The notes beneath the pieces are model-generated. The model did not search any database. It was given only the letters and a program-made list of their open reading frames with translations, and was not told where the DNA came from. A program made the position numbers and the translations under genes. Below are positions 14,301 through 28,514 of a stretch of 64,000 nucleotides of DNA, one piece after another (position 1 is the stretch's first letter; every line of letters begins with the position of its first letter). This DNA comes from Dasyornis broadbenti. Taxonomy: Eukaryota; Chordata; Aves; Passeriformes; Dasyornithidae. The stretch is from positions 3,892,192-3,956,191 of the forward strand of contig VZRN01011460.1 of the NCBI GenBank assembly GCA_013397935.1. Reading direction: 5' to 3'.

Positions 14301-15879
14301 ACTGATAAAAAGTAATATGGCTGTCACGAACCATTTCTGCAGAAGTAATGCCATTATATCCATTATCCAGTATAGCCATTAAAAGAGTTTAACTCTTCAG
14401 AAGTGCAGTGACCATCACGTGAGTCACTGAACTCAACAGATAATACAGTCTAATTGTAAAATGCTCAAGCAGTTGTTGCTAATTTCCAATTAAGAATACA
14501 GGGTACATAACAAGCCTGGAAAAAAACACAAACAAAATGGCATTTGGCTTTGGCTTTGCAGGGTAGTTTTGCCCTCACATTAGGTGATACATTTCAAGGT
14601 AAAAAAGGAAAGCAAATAGGTTTGCTTCTCTCCCACCCACCTCTGTCCTGCATACAAGCAGGGATCTGTTCGGCCCTAGCAAGGACCAAGACAGGACTGT
14701 CTTCAATTAAATCCCCACAACCCTTCCAGAATTGGAAGATAAAGCAAGAATACATTTTGGCAAGTGGATCTATATACATATATAGGTCATGATAGACCTA
14801 GAGGCTTTGTTGTTTTGGCAGCAGAATAAGGAGGAAGCCCTCAGTTCCTCAGTTTCTGTGAGGTTTGAATGCCAATCAACTAACCTAAAAAGCAAAATAT
14901 ACTGAAGAGGCCAGTGAACCTGGAAGCAAAACCAGTGGCTGACCTGCAACAAGAAGAAGCCAGATGTACCCTGAGCATTTGAAAAAGCAGGCAGAACCTC
15001 TCTGATCACAGTGGACAACCTCTCCCAACTCTGTGCAGCATGGCATTTCTTGATAATGGAACTTATCTTGCCAATACAGGGGAGCTGGAACTCATTCATG
15101 CCTGATTGTGATTCCATTGTAGACAGGTTGCTATCTGCCATTCAGTCCTGCATAATGTCTCTACCCTTCCTGTCTCCACATGGAAGCCAACCAGGATTGC
15201 AAAGTTTATCATTTCAGCCACTACTGCACTTACAGTGTTCTTGTGAAAGTACTACTCAATCAAAAGGAGAAAGTACCTATAAATCGTCTTTTTATCTCTT
15301 TAATATAAGGGCACAATAATCTGCAAGTTCAATATACTGTGTAAGTTACAAATTAAATCAACTGCTAGCATTCTTAAGAGTTACCATTTTTAAAGGCTCA
15401 TGCTTCAGCACAGAAATGAAACACCTTGTTCCAAAAGCTTACAAGGAATATGAAAACTCCTCTGGTTTAATAGAAATACTGTGCTTTATAAGAATCAGAC
15501 ATTTTGAATGGGTTTTTGCATTAATAATGATAGCTAAATCTATCTAGATTAATATTATGAAAAACAAAACCAAGCTTCTTTCAGTAAGAATTTGATATCA
15601 GATGTGTTAGGGCTTACATATTAAGTGTTTCATACAACAGGAAACTATAAACGCTATCAAAAATAACACAGCTATTCCTCAAATTTATGTGAGTTACGTG
15701 ATTTTATCAACTTAAAAGTACATGACAACAAAGCTTTTGCTTGCTTCTAAGAGTATCAACCACACACCATGTATCTGCTTTAGTTTACAGTTCTACCACC
15801 ATTGCTGTTAATGACACACTGCAGCCTGATCCATCAGAAGCTAATCCTGAGGTTTAAACAAATGATTCCCTATTATCTC

Positions 15880-15990
15880 TTGGCCTTAGAATGTGCCGCA
15901 TCAGAGATCTGATGGATTAATGAAACACTGCTCCTGCTAATTGCTGACACAGGAGTATTTAGGGCACTGAGGCAACCACATGAATAAAAA
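15880..15990. promoter_or_regulatory. Candidate conserved non-coding element (weak)
   Basis: The stretch is non-repetitive and of more balanced composition than its AT-rich surroundings. It carries TAAT-type motifs (ATTAATGA and CTAATTGC). I flag it by appearance only; no alignment supports it. Confidence 0.2.
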
Positions 15991-16812
15991 TAAGAATTAA
16001 AAAGAAAAAAAGAGGCTTCCTAGCTTTCTTCCACAATACATTAAGCAGTCACAAAATGTCCTGTTGTGAAAAAACCACCAAACCTATGCTTTCTCAGTTG
16101 TTCCCTAATAAAGCACATATTTTCCTTATGAAGTGTTTTTTGGTTTAGCAGTTGTACAACCAAAACCCAAAGATACTAAATGCTGACACAAAAGGTAAGA
16201 TAAAGAAATGTTTTTACACTGACTTCCTGTAAAACTACACATAATGCAGGAAGAGGCTAAAGAAAATAAGAAAACTCTTAAATTATATAAAACTTGATGC
16301 CTGATCCCTAGGAAAAAGTGTTGGACCATTTGCAAGAGTGCACTGATCAGCCTTACTTTTACTGACATAAAAATCTAAGACTGGTATTAAAAAACAATTT
16401 CACTCAGCAGAAATCAGGTTTTTTTGCTGAAAAGTGTGGTTTCATTGTGAATATCTATAAAGGAAGTGGAGGTGTCTTGTTTTGTTAAGTCCCTAAATAC
16501 ACAGACACCTCAACTGCTGATCATCAGCATACTGAGCTCTTCTACGTTCTCACCAAGTTATAAAAATAAACTAAATGTGATAGAAATACGGGAAACATAG
16601 AGATTACAGGGCAGTATACAATAGATTTTATTTCTGCTTTATGAAAAAATACGACTCATTTTCTGTGATTTACCAAACACTGATATGCATGTTCACCTGC
16701 AAGATCACAAATGACAGAAACAGAAACACAGAACCAAGTGAAAAAACCCTTATACAACTGAACAGAAAAGATGGCCTGCCTCCCATGGACAAAGGCAAAG
16801 CACTAAACTAAA

Positions 16813-16851
16813 CTACTGTTAAACAACAGTAGTTGTTAAACAACAGTAGTA
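16813..16851. repeat. Short tandem and palindromic repeat
   Basis: The motif CTACTGTTAAACAACAGTAG (16813-16832) has 8-base complementary ends (CTACTGTT and AACAGTAG). Its right half recurs directly as TGTTAAACAACAGTAG up to about 16849. This yields either a hairpin or a slipped tandem duplication. No known element is recognised. Confidence 0.7.
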
Positions 16852-19800
16852 GAGGAAAAAAAATCTTCCCTTCTTTTGCCTGCACAATGAGAAGACAGGA
16901 CCCTGTTATGGGAGCACAAGGCCAACACAGATGAAATGTAAAGAGAGTTGACCTGAAAAAGAAGAAAATGTAACCGTTATGTGTCTTGCTTCTAACTTAA
17001 GACAAATAACCAACAATTAATGAATTAAACATATCAACTAACTGCTTATGATTTTATGCAACGACCTTAACATACAAACATCCACTCCTAGATTTCAACT
17101 AATGAAAAGCTAATATAACATTGGATTTCCAGCACCCTACACTGATTAGGACTTCTAAAATTCAGAAACCTCTTGAACTGCCAACATCTGCAGGTCAAAT
17201 GATGCAGCATCAGCAAGAGGCAGCATTTCCAAAGAAAGCAAGATCATGTGCGGCCTGCGCTGCACCACCCCAGCCTCCCACAGAGCTCTGGGCACAGAGC
17301 TGGCCTGGATTTTTAACTCCACAGCAAGACCTCTTTCACACATTCAAAGTGAAGTAACCACAAATGCCACAGTATTTAATGCCTGGGTATCCCACAACCA
17401 TTATCAGTGCCTTTACTGTGGTTTGCTACCGTGACCAAAAGTGGTTGAAATTATTCCCCACTACTAGTAGGTTACTGCCCATAAAATTCATTCCTATGAA
17501 CCTAAAAACTTTAATTCAGCAACAGAAATCTTGAGAGAGCATTTCCATTTTATCTCAAAAAGCATCTGAGTGTTAAAACTCCAGAAAAAGTGTATTAAAG
17601 AGATCTGCCCCCTCTTACTGATATTACATTGTTAACGGAGCTTCTCGTCAATATTCTGAAGAAGTTAGTTCTAAGTGAAACAAGCGTAAGAAGTGTTTTC
17701 TAACTTAACTCCTTCACAGATTAAAAACAAGGCGGTGAATAATACAACACACAAAGAATTGTGCTGAAATTCTGGCTTATTTCTCTTACCATACACTTCT
17801 CTACTAAAATGTCATTGTTTTTACACATTACTTTCCCCTATATTTTACTGTTCGCCACAAATGAAACTCCATCCATCTTAGAAATCAATATGAAATACTA
17901 CGAAAATTATCTATTGCAATATCTCATTATCTGAAGATTTTAAAAAGTATTAAGATGCTTTTCTCTAGGAAAAGAGCTGAAATAGGAAGACTTGCTGCAC
18001 TGTATTTTTGATTACACACTACAAAAGGATGAAAAAAATGCTGAAACTGTGACGTTAAACTAGAATGCTTGTAATGATACTTATGAAAAATCTAACACCT
18101 AGAGGTGGCTAATACAGTAGAGGCAACCTCCAAATATCAAGATTCCCAGCAATATTATAGTATGTAGTCTTTTGCCACAGGTGAATAACATCTGAGTCCC
18201 ACAACTTTTGGCTGTCACTTTCAAGCACAAGCAAGTTAGGAAGTGAAAAAGGACTACTAGAAAATGGAAGATTATTGAAGGTAAGACTGAACAACAGTGA
18301 ACTAGTACATTGAATTTACACCAAAAATTAGGTTTGAAATTATAAGGTAACATTCTCCTTTTTTTAATCACCTGAAATTATTCCCCTGGTGCTCTGATAT
18401 TAAACGAGTATCGAGAAAACAGCCAGTAGACTACAACATATGCTGCAGTTCAGACCAAAATTACATCATAGGAATTGCTGCACTCCAATAGCTTGTCTAT
18501 CCCAGTAGCAGAAATCAGGGTGAACACATATTCTGTCAAGGGCAAGCAAAATGCATTTTGCTTCAGAGAGTAAGATAATCCAGTACACCTTCTGAATATG
18601 CATTACAGCTTTTGGGTTCGAGTTCCCTTTGGCTGTAGCTATGTCAACCATGGTAGAGATATTTCACATCAAGCCTTTGCTTTAATGACTAACTGCAGTG
18701 TTCCTGTGGTGGAAGTTCGAGAGCCAGCAGGTGCAGGAACATCCGAGTGAGGTTGTAATTATACACAAATGCACCGTGGAACTGGAGAAAGACAATCCAC
18801 ACAGACAAGTTACTAAGCAACTCAGAGACAGCAACCACTGCTCTTACCATGTGATTCTAGCAGATCACCTGCGAGCCAGCAATCAGAACCATTCCCAGGT
18901 TTAACTATGCACTATGTGCCTGGGCAGGCTCTAAAATACAAAACTGAAAGACTGGAAATCTAGTTGTACAAGCTATGGAACTAGTTTCATCATATTACGA
19001 AATTCTTTACCAGATCTATGACATTTAGAATCCTGAAGTAATGCGATTTTCATTTTTGTACCATACAGAACTTTTAAAAGATGCATATCTTCAGTATATG
19101 AAGAGCCAGGAACAGAAACTTACTCAAGGTATTTTGAATATATCAAAGACAGCAATAGACAACCTTATCCCATGTAGCATTTAAAATATTGCAGAAACTT
19201 TAGTAATTTTCTAATTCACTTTCTAGCCTATGTCCAATTGTTACCAATTACCTAAATAAATGCTTACAATGAACTGGGACTTCTTTCCCAGACTACATTT
19301 CAACTGATTTTAGCAGCAATTATTTTCTATGCCTCTTGCTATGGGAATAGTGGCATAAACAATTAGAACAGTGAATGACTGAGTAGGCAGAAGTTGATGG
19401 ATGGGAGTAAAGCTTACAGTCCTATAAAAATCTTCAGGGGGAAAAAAACGAAGGCAAAAACCTAGAAAAGGGACAGTGTGCAATGTCATTTAAACCATAA
19501 AAAGAAAAAAAAAGTCTTAAATCAGAAATCTTGTAACTTTTATTACTTAAATAAGGTGGCGTATGTTACTGTTTTAAAAACTCATTCCATCTCTTTTGTT
19601 TTTACTCAACAGATAACAGTCGAAGACTTCTAATTTGTTACTGCATTTTGGCTAATCTTTCCATGTAATAAAGCAGTAACAGTAATTTTAACCGAAATCA
19701 TCATCTGAAAAATGGCAAATTTGTCATTTTGTAAAGATCAGATATTCAAGAGGTTTTTTCCAAGACAAATAATATCCATTATTTGCTATAATTCTCTTTC

Positions 19801-22743
19801 AGATGACACCATGACAGAGATACTTTTTCTACTGGGAAACATGTAGTAGTTGAAATCCATCTGTGAATTACCAAAAATATATTATTTCTTCTTATTTTAC
19901 TACTGTTCTGTCAGAGCAAACACATTACCTACTAATATTCAGACTAATTACTTGTGGTATTATATCTACTCCTGACCAGAATGGCTACGTTTTGATTTTA
20001 AAAGTTTGCGGCTGGAATAAAACCAACCCAGTATTATTCAACAAAACCAAACCACAAGATACGTAGATGAAATCTTTTCTTTCCCCCTTCTAGGCCAGTA
20101 AAAGCTATTTAATTATTTAAAAATTCAATTTAATTTTTGAGGACATATACACAGAGTGAATCTTCAGAGACAACAGTAATGTCTCCTCTGCTTAACTTAA
20201 TTCTTTATATTAGTATTGCAGTCCTAATGTTTTCATTATTTGGACTTTAATCTGCTGATTACTTTGTTGACATAGGTTTATTAATGAATGGGCTTAGTGC
20301 CCCCAGTTAGTGTCTTTAATTATTGGTTCCTTGCTGGATTTTTTTCTTCTTTTTGTAGTTGGTAGGCAGCCTTCAATCACTTTTTAAGAGTCTTCTCATG
20401 CTTTTTTTAAAGATAGTGCATTTGCTTCCGTGACAAGAACAGAAGTATATTTATAACAGCAGCGAACGTTAAACAACGCTTTCATAACTGGCATTCTTAC
20501 CAAGGTCATTATACTCAATATTGTTCCTTGTTCCCTTGTTCTTTGTCACCTCTGAGAGTGATACTCTCACAGCCAGACCCTTATTCACATGCTTTATTTT
20601 CACTTGCCTCCTCTTGCTGTTATACTGCAGCTCTTGTAAAAATCATGGTGTTATACGGACCACGGAGTGACACATGCGTTTACTCATATCGCCTCTGATT
20701 TTTCCTATGTGGCAGCTGATTGCCAAGGGTTCAGTGAGTTATTTCTTAGGGGGAGAAGGATGGAGGTGTGGGGACTGGCAGCACTGAAATTAATTTTGAG
20801 TCGGCTACTTAGGAAAACACTTTTCTTTTTGTGTTATAATCTGGCAGGGCTTTTCAGCAGAGGATGCCTAACTCTGAAATTGGTTGATTCTGCAAAAGTA
20901 TACAACACAGACCTTCACAAAAGGATGGAAAATGTTCCAGTCCTCTCATAATTTTTCAAGGCGAGGACGGCTAGTAAGGAACAAACAGATCAGGAAGGCC
21001 TGCAGCTTTCCTGAAAACCACTGCTAATACAGTCTTTTTGTTTCTTACACTAGGTTAATAGTATACTTCAGTTGCTAGTCAGGTAAATATTCTGGCAAAC
21101 TATTTTATTTCAACTGTCTTATCTTGCCTATCTTAACTTTCGAACAACAGCAGCGTTCTGGAAGTAAGTCTAGCTGACCTTTGCCACTCTTGTCTAATAC
21201 CAAATTAATTCTGTTCATAACAAAAAAGTACAGACCTCAGAGTTTTCAGCTTTCTCATCATTCAGGGTGAAGAGAGAAGCAACCTCACTAAAAGTAGCAC
21301 TCTTAGAAAGAAATGCAATTTGACAGGTATGCAAGTAGCCTTCATAATTATTTTTCTTTTATCCTCTACCAGTCTATGTGGTTAGGTTTTTTTACTACTA
21401 TGGAAATACATAATCCATGCTTTGTCATGCAGATTTCCTATGTGTGTTTGGGCCAAGACCAAAAAAGCAGTGGCAGACCAACCAGCTAATCATATTCTTC
21501 AACTTACAACCTCGGGCAAATGACCTTAAACACTGCACAACAAAATTTTCATCAAACCCAAATAAAAGTAATAATTAATTCAGTAATGTTAACATTTGGA
21601 AGCTTACGAACTGTCCTGAGGACACAGCAGAATGTTAAATACAGCCTTGAAAGAAAATAAAGCAATGAAGAGACAAAATACCTTTCTCACAAGCCCTCTC
21701 CACTGCACACCACTTAAAAGTGAATTTTAACTTGCATATATAAGTTTTATCAAAGTTAAAGGAAGAAAAATCATCACTTTGGCTTCTTTCACAACGGAAC
21801 AAACAGGAGCTCTAGGATTTCCATAATTGCCATAGCTCATCACAAATTCCACAAAGCAGGGTCCTCATGTTTCCCTCATTACTGCTGATGTTCCACTAGG
21901 TGTGACAGAGAATCCCACCATGATGGTTCCAGGTGGGCAAGCAGACAGACAGGATCCAGCCGAGCACAGCAGCAACTGCTCCCCGGGTACACACAAACTC
22001 AAACCTTGCTCCTTTACTCAGTCACAAATTTTCACACAACTAGCAGGAACTAATTGCCTCTTCTTCTGAGATTTTTCCATCTGCTAAATGTGGAGAAGAA
22101 GGTTCCAATGTTGCAATGAGGGGCTGACAGAGCAACAAGCAGAGAGCAGTCACATAAACTGCAGCACTTGGGACAATATGCTTCAAATCTGGCAAAGTTA
22201 AAGCTTTTGTTTCTGACTCAAGGTTTAGATAAAAAGTGTGTGCAGCCAAAATAATCCATCCTTGATTATGCTTGGGATTTCCTGACCTTTGTGTTCAAAT
22301 AGCACACTTTCTGACAGTAGAGTGGAAGATTACCAGCCAGTTTTCACTGCAGTTATATCAGCATTAATCACACAGTGTATAATCCCATGCACCTTCCATT
22401 TGCTTCCAATGCATTTCCCTGGACAAATTCCAGAGGAAGCTGGCTAAAACTGCCCACTGTAATACAAAGGAACAAGCATGACCTGACGAAGCTAGTGAAA
22501 TTACTGTCTGCTTTTGATTATTTACTAGGGCTGAGAAACTCAAACCCAGAAAATTCTGTCAAGTTACATGGTTCATTAAATGAAGATGTACCTAAGGTTC
22601 ATTTTAGACTTGCTTTAGCCTCTGTATATTAGAAAAGCTAGGAAAAGCGTCCAAGGCTGCAGATATGTTACCTGTGTCATAAGACAGAGGAGGTATTCTT
22701 TTCATACAATGCAAAAATAAATTATTTTTTTTAATAAAGGAAG

Positions 22744-22764
22744 ATGTTAATCAATGATTAACAT
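22744..22764. repeat. 21-base palindrome with GTTAATCA/TGATTAAC arms
   Basis: Ten-base arms ATGTTAATCA and TGATTAACAT are perfect reverse complements around one central A. The half-sites resemble homeodomain (HNF1-like or PBX/HOX-like) recognition sequences. However, the spacing is longer than the HNF1 consensus, so no factor is assigned. Confidence 0.75.
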
Positions 22765-25700
22765 TCCATGCGCAGTTCTACTAACATCATGCAGTTTAGA
22801 TTTTCCAAGACAGATGACTTCAGCAATTTCTGAAGCATGTATAGTATTCAGGACATAACTATGCAAGAACTGAAGTCCTGAAATACCAACAAATTTCAGG
22901 AAATAAAGTTGTAATCAGTAGATAAAGCTGGAATGACACAAAAAAAGTAGGAAAAAAAAGGACAAGAACAAGAAACCTATTGAACTCTCCCTGGATCCTG
23001 GAACAATCCCCAGTGAGAGAGCAGCTGCTACAAAGTTCAATTATATCAAACTACCACAAATTAACACCAGTTTATGGGTATTACCTTAAAGCATGTGCTT
23101 GAAAGTAACTTTATCAAAATGTAAGTTTTGATGTATTTTTTCATGAGGACTTTGCAACAATGTATCAGAAAAATCAGAATAATTACTGTAAAAAATTACA
23201 TTTGTTAATTTTACTAAAATCTATTCAAAGACATACAGTAAGTACGTGGGAAAAAACCACAGAACACTAACTAGGCGTGCAGTGGGAGTTCTTAACAAAA
23301 GTATTCAATAGGCCAGTGTTACGAACCTTTAAGAAAGCTGCACCATCCCCAAACTGAGTTTGAAGATGACAGAAAGACTGAGACAGAAACACTAAGTAAT
23401 AAAGAGCATTAAATAGCAACCTCAGCAACACTCAGTAAGTCAGACACTAGTATATAACCATTTTGATAAACACGTAGAAAAACTTGCACTTAGAAGGAAA
23501 GAGTGACTATGGAGAACAAGGGCCTCCATGAAAGGAAGGAAGGACTGAAAACATCAACAGAATTGTTTAAAAACAAACACATCAACCCAGACAATTAAAC
23601 AATTGTGGGTTCTTCACAGAACAGTGGGGCAAAAGAAACAAATATGCACTGCCTGGACATGAAATGCTGGGGTTCAAGGAGGACTTAACTGTGGAAGTTG
23701 CTACAGCCTAGAGGCAGAAGGAGGCCTAGAAGAAGTCTAAGGAGGCAGACAAACCAACCCCACCCCCATTCCCTTCTGGTATTATAATCTACAAATCATT
23801 TAAATGTTTCCATAACCCCCAAACCAGATTAGCTTCCTTTAAAAGGAAAGAGAAACAAAAGAAGGAAACTGGCCTTCTAACATGCAATTAGTAATCTTTT
23901 ACCCTTTCTTTTTCTGTTCAACAATACTTTTCAGTATCAAATTATTCTTAGGCCTAAAAATGAGGGAAAGTTCTTGCCTAATAAGATCAATTTTTCACAA
24001 CGGCAAACTATGCTGATCTTCTGAATAAAAAAAAACCACCTCCACAAGATCTCCACGACAAAGGATAAAGACTACTAAAATTTCAGTAAAGCCCTAAATC
24101 AGGATGCAGAAATGAGATGTGTGGATAGTATTACGCAAGACACAGAAAAACTAAAAGCTATAAGAAGGGGCAGCTCTTGAGGTTAAACATATTTAGCTGC
24201 CAGAACCTTAATTAGTAACCTCTGGAATTTTTTATGAACTCTACCAGCTTCCAACATTGCGTAAGCCATTGTGTTGTACAGAAACTCATCTCTAAGCATG
24301 TGTTACCATACATACATAAATTTCTGCTTTGCCAAAACAGAGTTAAATAAATCTGTATCAAATCACCTGCAGTTTCAAAGGCAAAAAGGCATAGAAATTC
24401 TCCGTTTTACAGTGAAGGAATAATGGTTATTTAATTATGGGTATGAGAAAGAAGCATCCCTTTCCAAGTTTCTAAGCACTGTTATTATCCATTACATGAC
24501 TTCAGTAGTACCGCAGCGGATCTTTTATTTTATAGTATTACTTGAGTATTGTGGTGTGGGAATATGATTCTAATTTTAAGGTAAAAATTTCTTCAAGTAA
24601 TATTAAAATGTTGGGCACTGATAGCCAGAGAGCCAAGTAACACCAATGTGTAGAAATCACACAGGTGAAAGACATCCTTGAACCATTCTTCTCTTACACT
24701 CTTTAAACAAAGTAACTGATAAATGCAGCAAAATATTAGCAGAAACAACAGAGCAGCACAAGGAAGGCTGGGCTCTCCAAAGGTGAACATTTATTCCTCA
24801 AATCCAGCACTAATAAGACTATAAATTGACAACAGCAACAAAAGGAGAGCTATGAATTCATCAAGCTGAGTTTCCTCTTAGCATGGGTTGACCCTGAGCT
24901 CAGAATTTCCTGTTACACAATCATAATGCAGAAGGCCTGGAAGACTTCCGTGTGAGAGAGCCATTAAGTGAAGATTTTTGTATAAGAAAAGCTCCACTAC
25001 ACTGACTCAGTCTGCCCTAAACCACTTCAATGAAGTTTTCATACAAACTAGTAAATACTGGTAGACGTGGGAATTCTATTAATGTATTTTAGAGAAACAA
25101 GAGTGTCATGGAGACCAATATTTGCAAGAGTATGCACGCAAACCTGCATATACTAGTATTTTATATTTCCAGAACAAAAAGCAATTAAATTGCTTTAATT
25201 AATACTCACTCTTTTGTAAATTATTTAACAGGGTAGAGTACAGCTATCCAATTTATCAAAATAGCTATTATATTTGAATTAACTGAGTTCCTTTCAGCAC
25301 TGTTAGTTGATATGATTTGTGTTTGTGTAAAACCAATCCACACTGAAAAGACATCTGTACATACAGCTGGAATTTCACCCCAGGATTTTAGATTTCCCCC
25401 TTTCTTCTTTTGCAGCTACACTGTGGAGAGGGAGATACTGAACATCAGGGGCTTGCAATGATCAGATCGCTAAATTGCCCAATCTAATATGAGGACAGAG
25501 TTCTCTCATTGTAAGATTTAGATTTCAGACGTTTGCATTTCTTTAAGGAAATAAATTCTCCACCATGCATGTACTCTCACGGCAGCTAAAACATTATCTT
25601 TTTGCCAACATCTTTTCAATGTTAATCCAGCTATTTCATCAGTGCCCATAATATCTGATTGTTCATCCCTCTGCAAGTCTGTGCAACTGAACTGCTGAAA

Positions 25701-28457
25701 TTGTACCTTGCCTATGAGCTCACAGGTCATGAGCAGCCAGCTGACAAACTACTCTACTTTCTGGTTGACTTTAAGATTCACCCAGCCTCTAATCCACAAG
25801 GAATTCATCCCAAACAGTTTGCAGCGATACTAGCAAATAGCTACAAAATGCCTTACTGCATTGGCTCCCAAAAGATTCAAGGAGAACAAACCTGTGCCAT
25901 TTCATATTCCTGATTTCAGAAGTCTTGTGCCTCAACTCACAGCTGATGAGAGAGTACTTGACCTGGAAAATAGCACTGACTTTCCTTTAAATGGGAAGAG
26001 AAGCTTGTAAAAGCTGGGCTATGCCCTGAACACATGAGCAGAATCGTAAGTATTCTATTTCTCGGATAACAGGAGGTGACCAGTCTTTAAGTTCCCAAGT
26101 ACATTTCAGAGTTTAGCTAACAAAGTCCCTGAAGAGATGCTCATGTTTAAAAGGCAAGTAAATGTAACAGTATCTCACGACGAGGTCTGCTGACTTGAAA
26201 AAAAAGTGCTCTTACTTCCACAGCAAGAGGTCACTAAATGGATTGTCTACTAAAGGAAGCCCTCACAAAAAAGAAAAAAAAAAAAAAAAAAAGGAAAAAA
26301 TAAGAATCAGGTGAGCAACTAAAAGACACCATGCAGCTTTTAAAGGCAGTTGGAGATGGACATCATTTCCCCATTCTCCCATGGAAACCATGAATTCACC
26401 TACCATTTTGACAGAACGCTTACAGCAGAGAGCACATGTCCAGATGGACATTTCACACATTACCTGAAAGCCTTTTGAGGAAGATTTACCACTTTTCTTA
26501 GGGGTGCCCGTTGTTACTATGGCTCATTCTTAGAAATAAGAATAAATAGAAATAAAAGAAATAAATTAGAAACAAAATGTTTTCAACTGCTACATTCTGC
26601 TTTGGTTACAGCCTGCTTGGAAGCAAGTCCTGTTCAACATAGCAGCATCTTCTTATTCTGGCAGTAGACTTCATGATAACTTCCATTTGATATTAAATTC
26701 CATAGACAAAATTTTGCAGAAAACAGCAAGGCAAGACCAGAGGAGAGTGGCTGTTCTTTTCACTGCAAGGCAATCTAATCAGAGGGACTCTGGCTCCACT
26801 GGAGACTAAAAGCTATGTATTAAGTGAGAGAGTATTTATCAATTATCTGAAGAGACCACTGGCAAATTGAGATACAAATACAGGCTTTCATGATGTTATC
26901 ACCTGTAGTCGTAATAGTTGATCCTTTCTGACAGACATGAACTTCAGCTTCTGAAGTCTTGGGATACTAACTTTTCAGGGATGAGGGGGAGGGAAACGCT
27001 AACCTAAAGGATTAAAAACATGAAGCCAAGGTCAAAAACCTTCTAATGCTGATATTACAATCTAAATACTCAACAATAAAATACAGCATCACTTTTTTGT
27101 TGTTGTTGTTAGATAGCTTAGCAGACTTCAGTGTACAACAGACAATTTCAGCAGAATAAACCAAAGAATCGTTAGAAGGAACGCAAGCATTAATGAAGCT
27201 CTGGAAAATCTGCCATTTAATGAGACCTATGAAGTCCAAATAACTTTATTTCAGAAGGTTTCAGAGGCAATTTACTCATTGTCTAAAGAATTTAAACAAC
27301 TATAAGGCTTCTGATAATAGGCAATTTCTTCATCTAGCAAAAAAATGTGTAATGAAACACAACAGAGCAGAACCTCAAAGCGTAAACAAACTCAAATTAG
27401 AAACAGGTATTCATTTAAATTATCTAAGTGACAGTAATTTAATGCTAAAACTCCTACCCCAGGATTTGGGTTTTTTAGCCATCAGATAGACCCTACCTGT
27501 ATCAATAACTTTCCAGATACAGGTCCAAAAAAAGGTGTGAAATGTAATGGGAAAGCCTATGTAGGCAACAGAGAAAATTAAAATCTACAAACCTATAAAT
27601 TAATTGAATTGTTATTGGACCTTCTTATAGACGAGTCACAGCACAGTCTTTATGGCTTTCAGAGGAAAAATTAGAGAAGTTGAAATTTAACAGTTCTGTA
27701 CCAACACGGCAATTAGCATGTGCAGAAATTAGATGAACTGAATAGGCAAGAACCTTTTTAAAGCACAGAAAATTATCCCAAGTTTGTGCGTATTCATCCA
27801 GAAAAGTTTATCACATTACATTTTGATCCCTGTAGTAAAGCTTCTAAATACTAGATATCTCATTAGCAGGTTTAATAAGGAATTTAAAGAGGAGAAGGGA
27901 GCATTGCAGGGGAAGCTTTTGTATTTTTTAAAATTAGAATCCTAAATAATGTTGTTTCACTAGGCAGAAAAGAAAGAAAATCCTAGGATATATAAACCTA
28001 ATATTTTTCCCAGTGGTAGTAGCCTTTCTGCTGCTTCCTCCTTTCAAAGGAAGGATCTCCTCCATATATTAAGTAAACCTTAAACAAATAAAAGCAAAAC
28101 AAAACAAAACAATCAAAAAACAAAAAAAACAAACAAAAAAAAACCTGAGGTCAAACAAAACTGAAAATCTGATTTATAGGCAGGATTGGGGATGCATCCA
28201 CAATCACTGATTTTTCTATACACATTTCCTAATGTATTTAATAAGATCTTTCTTAAAACAATTTTTAATCAAAGCATCATCATACAGTAAAGGAATTTAA
28301 CACCAAACATCTCAACTGATAAGAAATCTCAACTATGAAATAGTTCAAATAATTGTGAGCCATCCTCCCAAACGTAACATACTCCTTTTTATGAGCAATA
28401 TTTTAGAATCTTAAACAGTTCTGTACAAACCTCAAACAATCCCAGCAGATTTTGGTC

Positions 28458-28514
28458 CTTTTTTTTTTGTTTCTTTTTTTTTTTTTTTTTNNNTTTTTTT
28501 TTTTTTTTTTTTTT
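28458..28514. repeat. Poly-T tract containing a 3-base assembly gap
   Basis: A T-rich run is interrupted by NNN at 28491-28493. The length is unreliable because homopolymers assemble poorly. It could be the reverse-strand poly-A tail of a retrocopy, but no retrocopy body is recognisable next to it. Confidence 0.85.

Noticed and set aside
18630..18660. Possible PTPRM exon 2 fragment (GGCTGTAGCTATG)
   Set aside because: Only a few bases resemble the expected cysteine-glycine-tyrosine codons. There is no open frame with flanking splice sites.
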